Assembly: GCF_000721495.1 (NCBI RefSeq)
Contig: NZ_JOHY01000001.1
Span: forward strand, 1-64,000
Direction: 5' to 3'
Origin: Streptomyces sp. NRRL F-5123
Lineage (GTDB): Bacteria; Actinomycetota; Actinomycetes; Streptomycetales; Streptomycetaceae
Length of the DNA: 64,000 bases
Shown: one piece after another, positions 9,093-17,623 of the stretch
How positions within the stretch are numbered: the stretch's first letter is position 1
How the letters are laid out: each line of letters starts with the position of its first letter
Made by a program: the position numbers and the translations under genes
The notes under the pieces: model-generated
The model's input: only the letters and a program-made list of their open reading frames with translations
The model's database searches: none
What the model was told of the DNA's origin: nothing

Positions 9093-9635
9093 ATGACGCT
9101 TCCGTCCGGCGGCGCCCTGCCGGACGGCGCGGGGCACGGCACGCCCGCCGCCCCCCTGGGCGTACCGCTGCAGCGGCTGCTGTTCGGCGGCGTGTACGGG
9201 ACGGTGCTCGCCAGCGCCCTCGCCTCCGCCCTCGACGAGGGCAGCGGCAAGCCCAACGCGGGCTACGACGCGCTGTGGATCCTGGTCGCGGCACTGGCCG
9301 CCGCCGCGGCCCACGGTTACGCGCACGCCATCGCCCACTGGACGGCCGGCGGGAAGCGGGCCACCGCGGAGAGCGTCCGCTCGGTGCTCGCCGAGTGGCC
9401 GCTGGTCGCCGCGGTCCTGCCCACGGTGGCCGCGCTGCTGGGCGCCGCCGCCGGATGGTGGGAGGAGTCGAGCGCCGTCGACGTGGTCCTCACCGTGAAC
9501 ACCGCCGCCCTCTTCGGCTGGGGCCTGCTGGCGGCCCGGGCGGCCGGCCAGGGCTGGGCGTCGGCCTGCCGCGTCGGCCTCGTGGACGTCCTGCTCGGCC
9601 TCTTCATCGTGAGCGCGAACGCGCTGACCCACTGA
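9093..9635 (+). CDS. Integral membrane protein of unknown function
   Basis: 180 residues with about four hydrophobic segments (LLFGGVYGTVLASALASAL; ALWILVAALAAAAAHGY; VAAVLPTVAALLGAAAGW; AALFGWGLLAARAAG) and a final VDVLLGLFIVSANAL. A short His-containing loop (HGYAHAIAHWTAG) lies between segments 2 and 3. Start ATG 9093 has GGAG just upstream. I do not recognise a characterised family. It is transcribed away from the oxidoreductase gene and converges on the next gene. Confidence 0.75.
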   Translation: MTLPSGGALPDGAGHGTPAAPLGVPLQRLLFGGVYGTVLASALASALDEGSGKPNAGYDALWILVAALAAAAAHGYAHAIAHWTAGGKRATAESVRSVLAEWPLVAAVLPTVAALLGAAAGWWEESSAVDVVLTVNTAALFGWGLLAARAAGQGWASACRVGLVDVLLGLFIVSANALTH

Positions 9636-9684
9636 GCGCGTCGGCCGGGGCGGGGGGCCCGCGAAGGGGTCTGCGGGCCGCCGG

Positions 9685-11259
9685 TCACGCCGAGGACAGC
9701 TGCTCGGCTATCTCCTTGACCCAGGCGGCGGTCCTCTCCGGGTCGTTGAGGGACCCCGCCCATTCCTCGGGGGTCAGGCGCTGGTCGGCCGGGCCCGCCT
9801 TCAGGGCGACGAGCAGGGCCCTGGCCGACTCCCGCATCTCGGCGGAGGTGTCGCCGCTCCCCCCGACGTCCGGGCCCGCGGCGAGGGCGTAGATCTTGCG
9901 GGCCATGGCCTGGCGCTCGCCGTTCTCCACCTTCTTCCAGAACTTCAAGGCCTCCTTGAGCGCGTCCCCGCGGGAGGCGGGCTCGGCCGCGGCCCCGCCG
10001 TCCTCGGCCCAGCGGTCGGGGTGGCGGGCGCCGTCGTAGCGCTTCGTGCCCGCGCGGCCCGCCTTGTACGCGGTGACGCCCAGGATGAGGCCGGCCGCGC
10101 CCGCGGCGAGGCCCCAACCGACCGGGTTGCTTGCCAGCGCGGCGCCGCCCGCGGTCGCGGCGATCGCCGTCACGATGCCGCCCGCGGCCTTGGTGGACTC
10201 GCCCACGGCCGTCAGGGCCTGCTTGCCCATCTTGTTGCGCTGCTTGCCGAGCGCGTACGTGAGGACGGTGTCCATCGTGTTCCCGTCCTCGGCGTGCCGG
10301 AGGTCCCTGGCCGCGTCGTGCGCCTCGCCCGTCGCGGACCAGGCCGCGTCGATCGCGTCCGACACCCGGTCCAGCCGGTCCTCGCCCTCGTGGTCCCACT
10401 GGGCGTCCAGCGCGACGTACGCCTCGTCAGCGGCCCGCTCCGCGTCGTCGCGCGCTTCCTTGAGCCGGTTCAGCGCCCCCTCACCCGTGCGGCCGGGCTT
10501 CTCGATGCCCTTGAGGGCGCGGTACTTGCGGGCCGTCAGGCCGAAGCGGCGGGCGGCGCGCGCCCCCTTCACCGCACCGACCACGCTGGACCCTATGCCG
10601 CTCACCTCCGCCGCCCCCGCGGCGTGCAGCGCCTTCTCGGCCTTCGTCAGCTCCTTGGCGACACCGAGGGCGTTGTTCGCCGCGCCGGCCGAGCCGACGA
10701 CCGCCTCGGCCGCCTTGGAGGTGAACTTCTTGTTCGCCCCGTGGAAGGCGGCGCCCTTCTTGTGCTTGGCGGCGTCCTTGCGGGCCTTGGCCGCCTCCAT
10801 GCCGCCGAGCGCGGCGCCCACGGCCTCCGCGACGAGGCTCTCCGCACCGGCGGCGCCCCCCGAGGCGGCGGCGGAGTGCTTCAGTCCGTCGTCGACGGTG
10901 GCGGCCGCCTGCTGGGAGAAGCCCGCGTTCGCCGGGACCTGGACGTTCTTGACGAAGGTGTCGATGAACTCGAAGTTCTTCTTGAGCCGGTCCAGGACCG
11001 CTGCGATCCGGTCCCGGTACCCCGGCGACGGCGCCGCCGCGCTCCCGTCCTCCGGCGCCTTCCCCTTGCCCTTCCCGCCGTCCGCGGCCCTGGCGCGCTG
11101 CACCATCGCCGCAGCGGCCCGGTTGCCCGCCCCGGCCTGCACGCCGAGGAGCCCGCGCTCCGCCGCCCCGCCGGACGACCCCCGCTCCTGCCGCCGCCGC
11201 CCCGGCGCGACGACGCCCCCGGACTGCCGTTCCGGAACGCGGTGGACCGGGGTGCTCAT
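9685..11259 (-). CDS. Putative contractile-injection-system-type cargo protein
   Basis: 524 residues from ATG 11259 (GGAGAGG 7 bases upstream). The N-terminal 60 residues are disordered and then carry LLGVQAGAGNRAAAAMVQRA, which matches the L-x-L/V-Q-x-x-A-G-N-x-A-x-x-x-x-x-Q-R leader motif common at the N-terminus of actinobacterial eCIS cargo and DUF4157 proteins. The middle is an Ala/Lys/Asp/Glu-rich helical region (about 80-340). A Gly/Ala-rich hydrophobic hairpin follows at about 365-415 (GGIVTAIAATAGGAALASNP, GLAAGAAGLILGVTAY), then a helical C-terminus. No enzymatic motif is visible. The hydrophobic hairpin would suit a membrane-active toxin. No injection-system structural genes are in the window. 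Function is inferred from the leader motif only. Confidence 0.6.
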   Translation of the reverse strand: MSTPVHRVPERQSGGVVAPGRRRQERGSSGGAAERGLLGVQAGAGNRAAAAMVQRARAADGGKGKGKAPEDGSAAAPSPGYRDRIAAVLDRLKKNFEFIDTFVKNVQVPANAGFSQQAAATVDDGLKHSAAASGGAAGAESLVAEAVGAALGGMEAAKARKDAAKHKKGAAFHGANKKFTSKAAEAVVGSAGAANNALGVAKELTKAEKALHAAGAAEVSGIGSSVVGAVKGARAARRFGLTARKYRALKGIEKPGRTGEGALNRLKEARDDAERAADEAYVALDAQWDHEGEDRLDRVSDAIDAAWSATGEAHDAARDLRHAEDGNTMDTVLTYALGKQRNKMGKQALTAVGESTKAAGGIVTAIAATAGGAALASNPVGWGLAAGAAGLILGVTAYKAGRAGTKRYDGARHPDRWAEDGGAAAEPASRGDALKEALKFWKKVENGERQAMARKIYALAAGPDVGGSGDTSAEMRESARALLVALKAGPADQRLTPEEWAGSLNDPERTAAWVKEIAEQLSSA

Positions 11260-11388
11260 GGACGTGCCTCTCCGCCGCGGAACCGGGCGAGTGGACAGTA
11301 GCCGCGCAAGGCGAACGGTGGCGGACGGGCGGGCAAAGCTTTGGCCTCGTCGGTTGCCGGTTCCGGCCTGGAGCCCGACCCTCTGCGG

Positions 11389-11772
11389 ATGGGGCTCATC
11401 CTCTTTCCCGGCGACGGGGACCCCGGCAGTCCTGACGCCTCCTGGTCCTGCCGCGGCTTCGCGGACTTCCGCCGGCACCTGGCAGAGGCGGAGGGATTCA
11501 CCCTCGCCGAGATGCGAGGATTCGGCGGCGATCGCCCGTGGAGCGAGGTGCGGACGGCCCTGGAACCACTCCTCGACCACCCCGACACCGGAGGTGACGC
11601 CCTCTCACCGGCCGACTGCGCGCCGATCCTGGTCCGGCTGGAGGCGATCACCGACGAATGGGTCCGGGAAGGGGACGACTCCCGACTCCGCGCGCACATC
11701 GAAGCCGCCCGCCGGCTGGGCGCCGTCCTGCGCCTGTGCGCGGCCAGGGGCGTCCCGCTGCTCTTCGGCTGA
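11389..11772 (+). CDS. Small hypothetical protein (possible partner of the cargo gene)
   Basis: 127 residues starting MGLILFPGDGD at ATG 11389; an in-frame start 16 codons earlier is possible but less likely. Compact and mixed in composition: FADFRRHLAEAEGFTLAEM, then a helical C-terminal half ending GVPLLFG. No signal peptide or membrane segment, so probably cytoplasmic. It is divergently transcribed from the putative cargo gene with a 129-base gap. A role as immunity or accessory protein is conceivable but unsupported. The family is not recognised. Confidence 0.65.
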   Translation: MGLILFPGDGDPGSPDASWSCRGFADFRRHLAEAEGFTLAEMRGFGGDRPWSEVRTALEPLLDHPDTGGDALSPADCAPILVRLEAITDEWVREGDDSRLRAHIEAARRLGAVLRLCAARGVPLLFG

Positions 11773-11780
11773 GCGCCGCC

Positions 11781-12251
11781 TCACGCGGCAGCCGCACCGC
11801 GCCGGGCGCGGCGCTCGCCCTCGACCGCCGCGGCGCACGCGCACACGACGGACGCCAGCGCGAACCCGGCCGCGGCCGGACCGACCCAGCCGGGCACCGC
11901 CCCGGCCGAGTAGTCGTTGCCGTCCGTCGTCTCGCAGACGAAGCGGAGCGGCACGTACTCCACCCGGTAGCCGGTCACGCGCGCGGCCCGCTCCGGCTCG
12001 CCCGCCACCCGGCAGGGCCGCAGGGGCGAGGAGTCCGCCCCGCCGTCCTCCGCGTCCATCACCGCGAGGGCGAGGGCGAGCAGGCCGACGGTGTAGACCG
12101 CCGCCGCGGCGGAGCCCGCCAGCGCGGCCACGGACCGCAGCCGCGCCTGCCGGCCGGCCCGCCGCAGGCGGTGGCGCCCGAATCCGTATCCGGCCAGGGC
12201 CAGGGCGGTGATCGGACAGCCGGGCAGCAGAAGGAACAGCGCGTACGCCAT
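11781..12251 (-). CDS. Membrane protein of unknown function
   Basis: 156 residues from ATG 12251 (a longer frame reaches 12323 without a better ribosome site). Hydrophobic segments are AYALFLLLPGCPITALALAG, SVAALAGSAAAAVYTVGLLA and VGPAAAGFALASVVCACAAA. Between the second and third lies an extracytoplasmic loop with two Cys (PCRVAG and RFVCETTDGNDY). It converges on the small gene ending at 11772 with an 8-base gap. No family recognised. Confidence 0.65.
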   Translation of the reverse strand: MAYALFLLLPGCPITALALAGYGFGRHRLRRAGRQARLRSVAALAGSAAAAVYTVGLLALALAVMDAEDGGADSSPLRPCRVAGEPERAARVTGYRVEYVPLRFVCETTDGNDYSAGAVPGWVGPAAAGFALASVVCACAAAVEGERRARRGAAAA

Positions 12252-12435
12252 CGGGCGAGTCCAGCAGGCCGGCGCCCCGGGCGGCTGTGACGGAGGCCAC
12301 ACTTCCTGCCACAGGACTGTCACCGTTTCGCCCGGACCCGACTCACGCCCGTCGCCGTCGCCGTCGGCGCGTCACGTCGTGCCCTTCCCGGCGGCCCGGA
12401 GGAAGGGCGTGCGGGCCGCCTGCCGCGGAGACGGT

Positions 12436-13350
12436 CTAGCCGGCCACGGATGCCAGATGCTCATCCGCCCATTCGGCGAAGGTGGTGAGCGGGATGCCCA
12501 ACTCCCGGGCGAACTCGGGCCGGGCGGGCTGGAGGACCGCGTTGTTCCACTCGTGACCGGCTCCCCACGTCGGCATGCCCGCGTCGAGGGCCTCTTCCAG
12601 GCTCATGGAGGGCGCGGTCACGGGCACGCCCCAGGCGGCGGACAGGGTCTGCGCGATCTGCTCCACCGTGCGCAGGTCTCCGGCGAGTTCCAGTTCCACC
12701 CGGTGGAACCGGTCGGGGTCCTGGAGGGCGTGTGCCGCGGCCGCGCCGATGTCCTGCGCGGCCACCAGAGCCAGCTCGGTGTCCGGTTTGAGCACCGTCA
12801 GCAGTCCGCCGCGCGGCCCCCTGGGGGCCAGCAGGGGCAGGTTCTCCATGAAGAAGGCGGGCTTGATCACCGTCCAGCGGGCGAAACCCGCGCCACGCAC
12901 CGTCTCCATGATCGCCTGCTTGGTGCCGAAGTAGTCCGCCATCGCCGCCCAGCGGCCCTCTGTCCAGCCGGGGGCACGGGTGTGCTCACCGACTCCGCTT
13001 GTCGAGGACTGCACGAACTGCCGTACTCCCGCCGCCTTCGCCGCCTCGACCAGGTTGGTGGCCTGGGCGAGTTCGCCTGCGAAGTCCACCCCCGCCCCGG
13101 TCATCGGCGGCATCTGCACCGAGAACACCGCGCGGACCCCCTCGACCGCCGGGTCGAGGGAGGCCCGGTCGGAAAGATCCGCCCGCACCAGTTCGGCGCC
13201 CAGCGCCGCGATCGCCCGGGCGGGCTTCGACCGCGGGTCGCGTACGAGTGCACGGACGGGCACCTCGGCGGCCAGGAGCGCGCGAGCCGTGGCTCCGCCC
13301 TGCTGTCCGGTGGCTCCGGTGACCAGGACGGTGTCGCTGCCGATGGGCAT
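12436..13350 (-). CDS. NmrA-family NAD(P)-binding protein
   Basis: 304 residues, an atypical short-chain dehydrogenase of the NmrA type. The Rossmann motif VLVTGATGQQGGATARALLA is at residues 8-27, followed by VRALVRDPRS, and FVQSSTSGVG lies in the position of the catalytic region. NmrA-like proteins act as redox sensors or NAD(P)H-dependent reductases in the cytoplasm. ATG 13350 has GAGGAG 8 bases upstream. It is divergent from a TetR gene, with a 98-base shared promoter region that contains a long perfect inverted repeat, so repression by that TetR is very likely. Confidence 0.9.
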   Translation of the reverse strand: MPIGSDTVLVTGATGQQGGATARALLAAEVPVRALVRDPRSKPARAIAALGAELVRADLSDRASLDPAVEGVRAVFSVQMPPMTGAGVDFAGELAQATNLVEAAKAAGVRQFVQSSTSGVGEHTRAPGWTEGRWAAMADYFGTKQAIMETVRGAGFARWTVIKPAFFMENLPLLAPRGPRGGLLTVLKPDTELALVAAQDIGAAAAHALQDPDRFHRVELELAGDLRTVEQIAQTLSAAWGVPVTAPSMSLEEALDAGMPTWGAGHEWNNAVLQPARPEFARELGIPLTTFAEWADEHLASVAG

Positions 13351-13378
13351 GGTTGCTGCTCCTCACGGGCGGAGAAGA

Positions 13379-13433
13379 AAACGGCGGGGCCCGCCGGTTT
13401 CGTGCCGCTACGATATGGCGGGCCCCGCCGTTT
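13379..13433. promoter_or_regulatory. Candidate TetR operator: perfect 17-bp inverted repeat
   Basis: Arms at 13379-13395 and 13417-13433 are exact reverse complements, separated by 21 bases (centre 13406), two helical turns apart. Each arm is also almost palindromic inside (GGCGGGGCCCGCC core). The element sits centrally between the divergent nmrA-like and tetR starts, and its spacer holds a TACGAT-like -10. It suits a TetR repressor acting on both genes. A hairpin terminator is unlikely because no gene ends here. Confidence 0.7.
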
Positions 13434-13448
13434 AGCAATGAGGAGATC

Positions 13449-14072
13449 ATGACCGGTCAGCGCTCGGACGCCCGACGCAACTACCAGCGCATCCTCGCCG
13501 TCGCCGAGGCCGAGGTGGCCGCGCGCGGCGCCGAGGCCTCCCAGGAGCAGATCGCCCGCATCGCGGGCGTCGGTTCGGCGACCGTGCGCCGTCACTTCCC
13601 CACCCGCCGGGCCCTGCTCGAAGCCGTCTTCCAGGGGCGCATCGAGGGCCTGTGCGAGCGCGCCCACCAGCTGGCCGCGACCGAGGACGCCCGCACCGCC
13701 CTGCTGGAATGGCTCCACGCCCTCGTCGCCTACGCCGTCTCGGCCCGCGGGTTCGCCGACACGCTCAGCTACGAGCCCCCCGCCGGGGAACCGTCCGCGC
13801 ACTCCTGCGGCAGCAGACTCACAGCGGCCGGAAGTCCCCTGCTCCAGCGGGCCGTTCGAGACAAGGCGGTCGCGCCGCACGTCACCTTTCACGACCTGCT
13901 GACCCTCGCCACCGGCATCGCCCTGGCCACCGAGCACCACAAGGACCCGGGGGCCCAGGCCGACCGGCTCTTCCGCCTCGCGGTGGAAGGGCTCAGCCCC
14001 GCGCGAGGCATCGCCGAGGTGCCCGGGAAGTCCGGAGGGGCGGCGCCGGCGGCAGAAGGGGCCGCCGGATAG
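13449..14072 (+). CDS. TetR/AcrR family transcriptional regulator
   Basis: 207 residues from ATG 13449, with AGGAG just upstream. The N-terminal helix-turn-helix is typical: RILAVAEAEVAARGAEA, then EQIARIAGVGSATVRRHFPT at about residues 28-47. The C-terminal ligand domain ends in an Ala/Gly-rich tail. The longer frame upstream runs into the operator region and is not preferred. It probably represses itself and the divergent NmrA-type gene; the ligand is unknown. Confidence 0.92.
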   Translation: MTGQRSDARRNYQRILAVAEAEVAARGAEASQEQIARIAGVGSATVRRHFPTRRALLEAVFQGRIEGLCERAHQLAATEDARTALLEWLHALVAYAVSARGFADTLSYEPPAGEPSAHSCGSRLTAAGSPLLQRAVRDKAVAPHVTFHDLLTLATGIALATEHHKDPGAQADRLFRLAVEGLSPARGIAEVPGKSGGAAPAAEGAAG

Positions 14073-14178
14073 GCCCCGGTGGCGGCTCCTGGACGTCGGC
14101 TCCCGGCGCCGGCGCGGACGGAGGTCCCGCGGGCTCGGGTGGCGGCCTTCTCGCGCACTGCCCGGGGCCGCCGCCGGA

Positions 14179-14874
14179 TCATCGACGGGACAGCCCCTGG
14201 GCCGTGCGGGGACCCGTGTCCGCGTCCGGGCCGTCGAGGTCGGTCGGCGGGGGTGTCTGCGTGCGGTAGGAGTGGCCGAGTTCGGGGCCCAGGCCGAAGT
14301 AGTGGCGGAAGTTGTAGATGAGGGGGCGCCAGGCGGTGGGGGAGACGTGGTCGGTGCCGGGGACGACGACGGCGGGGTCGGCGTGGACCGTGCGGACGTC
14401 GGCCTCGACGACGACGAAGCCGCCGGAGGCGTCGGTGCGTACCTGCGCGGCGCGGGCCTCCAGCTGGAGGGGGCAGCCGGCGACGCGGGGCGGGCGGACC
14501 AGGCGGGAGGGTTCGGGGGTCAGGCCCGCCGCGGCGAACTTGTCGGGCTCGAAGCGGCAGCCCGCAGGCTTGGTCGGGGGTACGGGGAAGCGGCCGGTGA
14601 GCGGGGCGAGCCGTTCCACGGCCGGCCACTGCTCGGCGGAGGGGAGGCTGATCACCAGGTCGGGGCGGCGGGCGAGGTTGCGGGCGGTCTGGCCCTCGCG
14701 GCCCAGGCCGATGACGACCGTCCGGCCGAGCGCCCAGGCGGAGGAGATGGGCGCGAGGTTGAACGAGCCGTCGTCGTTCTCCGTCGACAGCAGCACCACC
14801 GGCGTGCCGAAGTAGAGGATGGCGGGCTCGATCTCCACGGAGGCGGCCGGGGCGTCCTGCGGTGCGGTGTCCAT
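14179..14874 (-). CDS. Flavin reductase-like / flavoprotein (DIM6/NTAB family)
   Basis: 231 residues from ATG 14874. The sequence ILYFGTPVVLLSTENDDGS, FNLAPISSAWALGRTVVIGL, then GQTARNLARRPDLVISLPS is the FMN-binding split-barrel fold of the flavin reductase-like family. The C-terminal part (HVSPTAWRPLIYNFRHYFGL) is common in this Streptomyces subgroup. It probably binds FMN and acts in the cytoplasm. The divergent neighbour, 56 bases away, is a winged-helix regulator, so the two likely form a regulator-target pair. Confidence 0.85.
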   Translation of the reverse strand: MDTAPQDAPAASVEIEPAILYFGTPVVLLSTENDDGSFNLAPISSAWALGRTVVIGLGREGQTARNLARRPDLVISLPSAEQWPAVERLAPLTGRFPVPPTKPAGCRFEPDKFAAAGLTPEPSRLVRPPRVAGCPLQLEARAAQVRTDASGGFVVVEADVRTVHADPAVVVPGTDHVSPTAWRPLIYNFRHYFGLGPELGHSYRTQTPPPTDLDGPDADTGPRTAQGLSRR

Positions 14875-14930
14875 GGCGGGGAGCGTAGAAGCGCGTCGCT
14901 TCGGCGGCGGCCGAAGCGTCACCGGGGACA

Positions 14931-15653
14931 ATGGAGCGTATGGACGTACGGAGCGGACGCGGGACGGGACCCGACCTGGCCTCGGTGGCGGCACTGCTGG
15001 CGGACGGCACGCGCGCGGGCTTCTGCGTGGCGCTCCTCGACGGCCGGGCATGGACGGCGACGGAGCTGGCGCGCCACATGGGGGTGGCCCGGTCGACCGC
15101 GACCGAGCACCTGCACGCGCTCGTCCGCGGGAATCTGCTGGCCGAGGAGCGGCAGGGCCGCCACCGCTACGTAAGGCTGGCCGGACCGCAGGTCGCCGAG
15201 CTGATCGAGAGCCTCGCGGCGCTGGCCCCCGAGCGCACCCCGGCCCCGCGCACGCTGTCGGCGGACGGCCGGCGGCGGGCCCTGGCCCACGCCCGTACCT
15301 GCTACGACCACCTCGCCGGGGCCGTCGGCGTGGCCGTCACCGACGCGATGGTCGAGCGGCGGCTGCTGGACCTGGAGCACGGGCTCGGGCTCACCGGCGC
15401 CGGGGCGGCCTGGCTCGCGGACCTCGGCGTCACCGTGCCGGCCGGGACACGGCGGCCCTCGGTGCGGCCGTGCCTGGACTGGACGGAGCGCCGCCCGCAC
15501 CTGGCCGGCGCCGTCGGCGGCGCCCTGTGCCGGCACGCGCTCGACGCGGGCTGGATCGCCCGCGTCGGCACCACCCGCGCGGTCACCGTCACGCCCCTCG
15601 GCCGGCAGGAACTGCACCGCCATCTCGGCCTGCCCGAGGGCCTGTTCGGCTGA
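14931..15653 (+). CDS. ArsR-type winged-helix transcriptional regulator, large form
   Basis: 240 residues. The N-terminal winged helix reads ASVAALLADGTRAGFCVALL, TATELARHMGVARSTATEHL and GRHRYVRLAGPQVAELIESL. The C-terminal 150 residues are longer than in simple ArsR proteins and contain a conserved-looking RTCYDHLAGAVGVAVTDAMV stretch and CLDWTERRPHLAG, as in the SCO-type ArsR/DUF2087-like regulators that accompany flavin reductase genes. ATG 14931 or 14940 could be the start. Likely controls the divergent flavoprotein gene. Confidence 0.88.
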   Translation: MERMDVRSGRGTGPDLASVAALLADGTRAGFCVALLDGRAWTATELARHMGVARSTATEHLHALVRGNLLAEERQGRHRYVRLAGPQVAELIESLAALAPERTPAPRTLSADGRRRALAHARTCYDHLAGAVGVAVTDAMVERRLLDLEHGLGLTGAGAAWLADLGVTVPAGTRRPSVRPCLDWTERRPHLAGAVGGALCRHALDAGWIARVGTTRAVTVTPLGRQELHRHLGLPEGLFG

Positions 15654-15808
15654 ACCGGTCATGCGTCTTGCCGGACGCCCGGCTGATCCGCAAGCTGTGT
15701 ACATGACATGCCCGTGCGGCGGCACCCCGCGCGGCGGTCCGACGTACGCCCGCGCGCCCCCGCGCGGTGAACATGCGGACATCACGCCTTCTCCCTGGAG
15801 TTGGACCT

Positions 15809-17536
15809 ATGCGCTGGAATTTCGTACGAGCGCGCCGCGGCGCGTGGAAGAGAGCGCTCTCCGCGCTGCCCGTCGTCGTGGCCACGGTGGCAGCCACCGT
15901 CACCGCGTCACCGGCCGCCGAGGCGGCCGTGCCCGCGCCCCCGTCGGGCTTCTCCCTCACCTGGAGCGACGACTTCAACGGCGCCGCCGGCACCGGCATC
16001 GACCAGGGCCTGTGGAAGTACGACACCGGGCCCGGCAGCAGCTTCGGCACCGGCGAGATCGAGACCATGACCAGCAGCACGTCCAACGTCTACTACGACG
16101 GCCAGGGCCACCTGGTGCTGCAGGCCCAGCACTCCGGTTCCGACCCGCGCAGCGGCTGGACGTCCGGCCGCGTGGAGACCCAGGCCGCGACCTTCGGCGC
16201 CCCCGCGGGCGGCGTCGTGCGGATCGAGTCCGTCCTCCAGCAGCCCAACGTCAGCACCGCCAACGGCGCCGGCTACTGGCCGGCGTTCTGGATGCTCGGC
16301 GCGCCGCTGCGCAGCGGCGTGACCTGGCCGAGGTCCGGCGAGGTCGACATCATGGAGGACATCAACGGCCGCAGCTCCGACTTCAGCACCATCCACTGCG
16401 GGGTCAGCCCGGGCGGGCCGTGCAACGAGTCGACCGGCATCGGCTCCGGCGAGCGCGCGTGCTCCGGCTGCCAGACCGGCTTCCACGACTACGCGGCGGA
16501 GATCGACCGCTCGGTGTCGCCGGAGCAGATCCGCTTCTACCTCGACGGCAGCAACTTCTTCACCGTCAGCGCCAACCAGGTGGACGCGACGACCTGGTCC
16601 GACGCGATCGACCACCCCTTCTTCATCATCTACGACCTGGCGATCGGCGGCGGCTTCCCGGACGCCTTCGGCGGCGGCCCCAACGCGGCCACGGTCTCCG
16701 GCGGCAAGCTCGTCGTCGACTCGGTGGCTGTCTACAACAAGGGCCCCGGCTCCGGGGGCGGCGGTGGCTCGGTGACCGGCCAGACGATCACCGGACCGGG
16801 CGGCAAGTGCGTGGACGTGTCGGGTGACGACACCGGCGGCGACGGCACCGCCGTCCAGCTGTGGGACTGCCAGTCCGGGGCGAAGGACCAGCACTGGACG
16901 TGGAGCGGCCAGACGCTGCAGACCCTCGGCAAGTGCCTGGACATCGCCGGCGGCAACAGCGCGGCGGGCACGAAGCTGCAACTCGCCACGTGCAACACCG
17001 GCGGCTACCAGTCCTGGGTCCGGCAGCCCGACGGCTCGCTGCGCAACCCCGCCAGCGGCCGCTGCATCGACTCGCCCTCGGGCGCGACCGCCAACGGCAC
17101 CCGCCTCCAGATCTGGGACTGCAACGGCTCCGGCGCGCAAGGGTTCGCCATCGGCACCCCGGTCTACGGCCCCGGCGGCAAGTGCGTGGACGTCGCGGGC
17201 GACGACACCGGCGGCGACGGCACCGCCGTCCAGCTGTGGGACTGCCAGCAGGCGACCTCCCTGGACCAGAAGTGGACCTGGAGCGGCCAGACCCTGCGCA
17301 CCCTCGGCAGGTGCCTGGACATCGCCGGCGGCGCCAACGCGAACGGCACCCCGCTCCAACTCGCCACCTGCAACGGCGGCGGCTACCAGAACTGGGTCGT
17401 CGACGCGGACGGCTCGCTGTCCAACCCGACCACCGGCCGGTGCGTCGACTCGCCCTCGGGTGCGACCGCCAACGGCACCCGCCTCCAGATCTGGGACTGC
17501 AACGGCTCCGGCGCCCAGAAGTTCGCCCTGGCCTGA
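15809..17536 (+). CDS. Secreted GH16 glycoside hydrolase with two ricin B lectin modules
   Basis: 575 residues from ATG 15809 (GGAG 8 bases upstream). A signal peptide ends near PAAEAA. The GH16 catalytic domain (about 40-310) carries the active-site motif GEVDIMED near residue 185, where the first E is the nucleophile and the last E the acid/base; this family hydrolyses beta-1,3- or mixed-linkage glucans. A Gly-rich linker is followed by two ricin B-type lectin modules (about 322-446 and 448-575) with repeated LCLDI/QxW-like elements (KCVDVSGDD, LQIWDCNGSGAQ). The two modules are nearly identical in protein and DNA. Exported; probably degrades beta-glucan with the lectins anchoring to polysaccharide. 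Confidence 0.93.
   Translation: MRWNFVRARRGAWKRALSALPVVVATVAATVTASPAAEAAVPAPPSGFSLTWSDDFNGAAGTGIDQGLWKYDTGPGSSFGTGEIETMTSSTSNVYYDGQGHLVLQAQHSGSDPRSGWTSGRVETQAATFGAPAGGVVRIESVLQQPNVSTANGAGYWPAFWMLGAPLRSGVTWPRSGEVDIMEDINGRSSDFSTIHCGVSPGGPCNESTGIGSGERACSGCQTGFHDYAAEIDRSVSPEQIRFYLDGSNFFTVSANQVDATTWSDAIDHPFFIIYDLAIGGGFPDAFGGGPNAATVSGGKLVVDSVAVYNKGPGSGGGGGSVTGQTITGPGGKCVDVSGDDTGGDGTAVQLWDCQSGAKDQHWTWSGQTLQTLGKCLDIAGGNSAAGTKLQLATCNTGGYQSWVRQPDGSLRNPASGRCIDSPSGATANGTRLQIWDCNGSGAQGFAIGTPVYGPGGKCVDVAGDDTGGDGTAVQLWDCQQATSLDQKWTWSGQTLRTLGRCLDIAGGANANGTPLQLATCNGGGYQNWVVDADGSLSNPTTGRCVDSPSGATANGTRLQIWDCNGSGAQKFALA
16779..17534 (+). repeat. Tandem duplication of the lectin module
   Basis: Two adjacent units (16779-17152 and 17155-17534) code for nearly the same lectin module. 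Long runs are identical in DNA, for example the segments around 16804-16860 and 17168-17245 and around 17078-17135 and 17455-17515. This points to a recent tandem duplication or gene conversion. Confidence 0.75.
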
Positions 17537-17564
17537 GCCCTCGCCCGAGTCCCGCGGCAGCGCC

Positions 17565-17600
17565 CCGGGGCGGAGGGTGCGGCGTCACCCTCCGCCCCGG
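17565..17600. terminator. Bidirectional hairpin terminator
   Basis: 15-bp arms (17565-17579 and 17586-17600) with a 6-base loop, between the convergent GH16 gene and the glycine-betaine transporter operon. Confidence 0.8.
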
Positions 17601-17623
17601 TCGGTGCCGGGGCAGGCGCCCGG

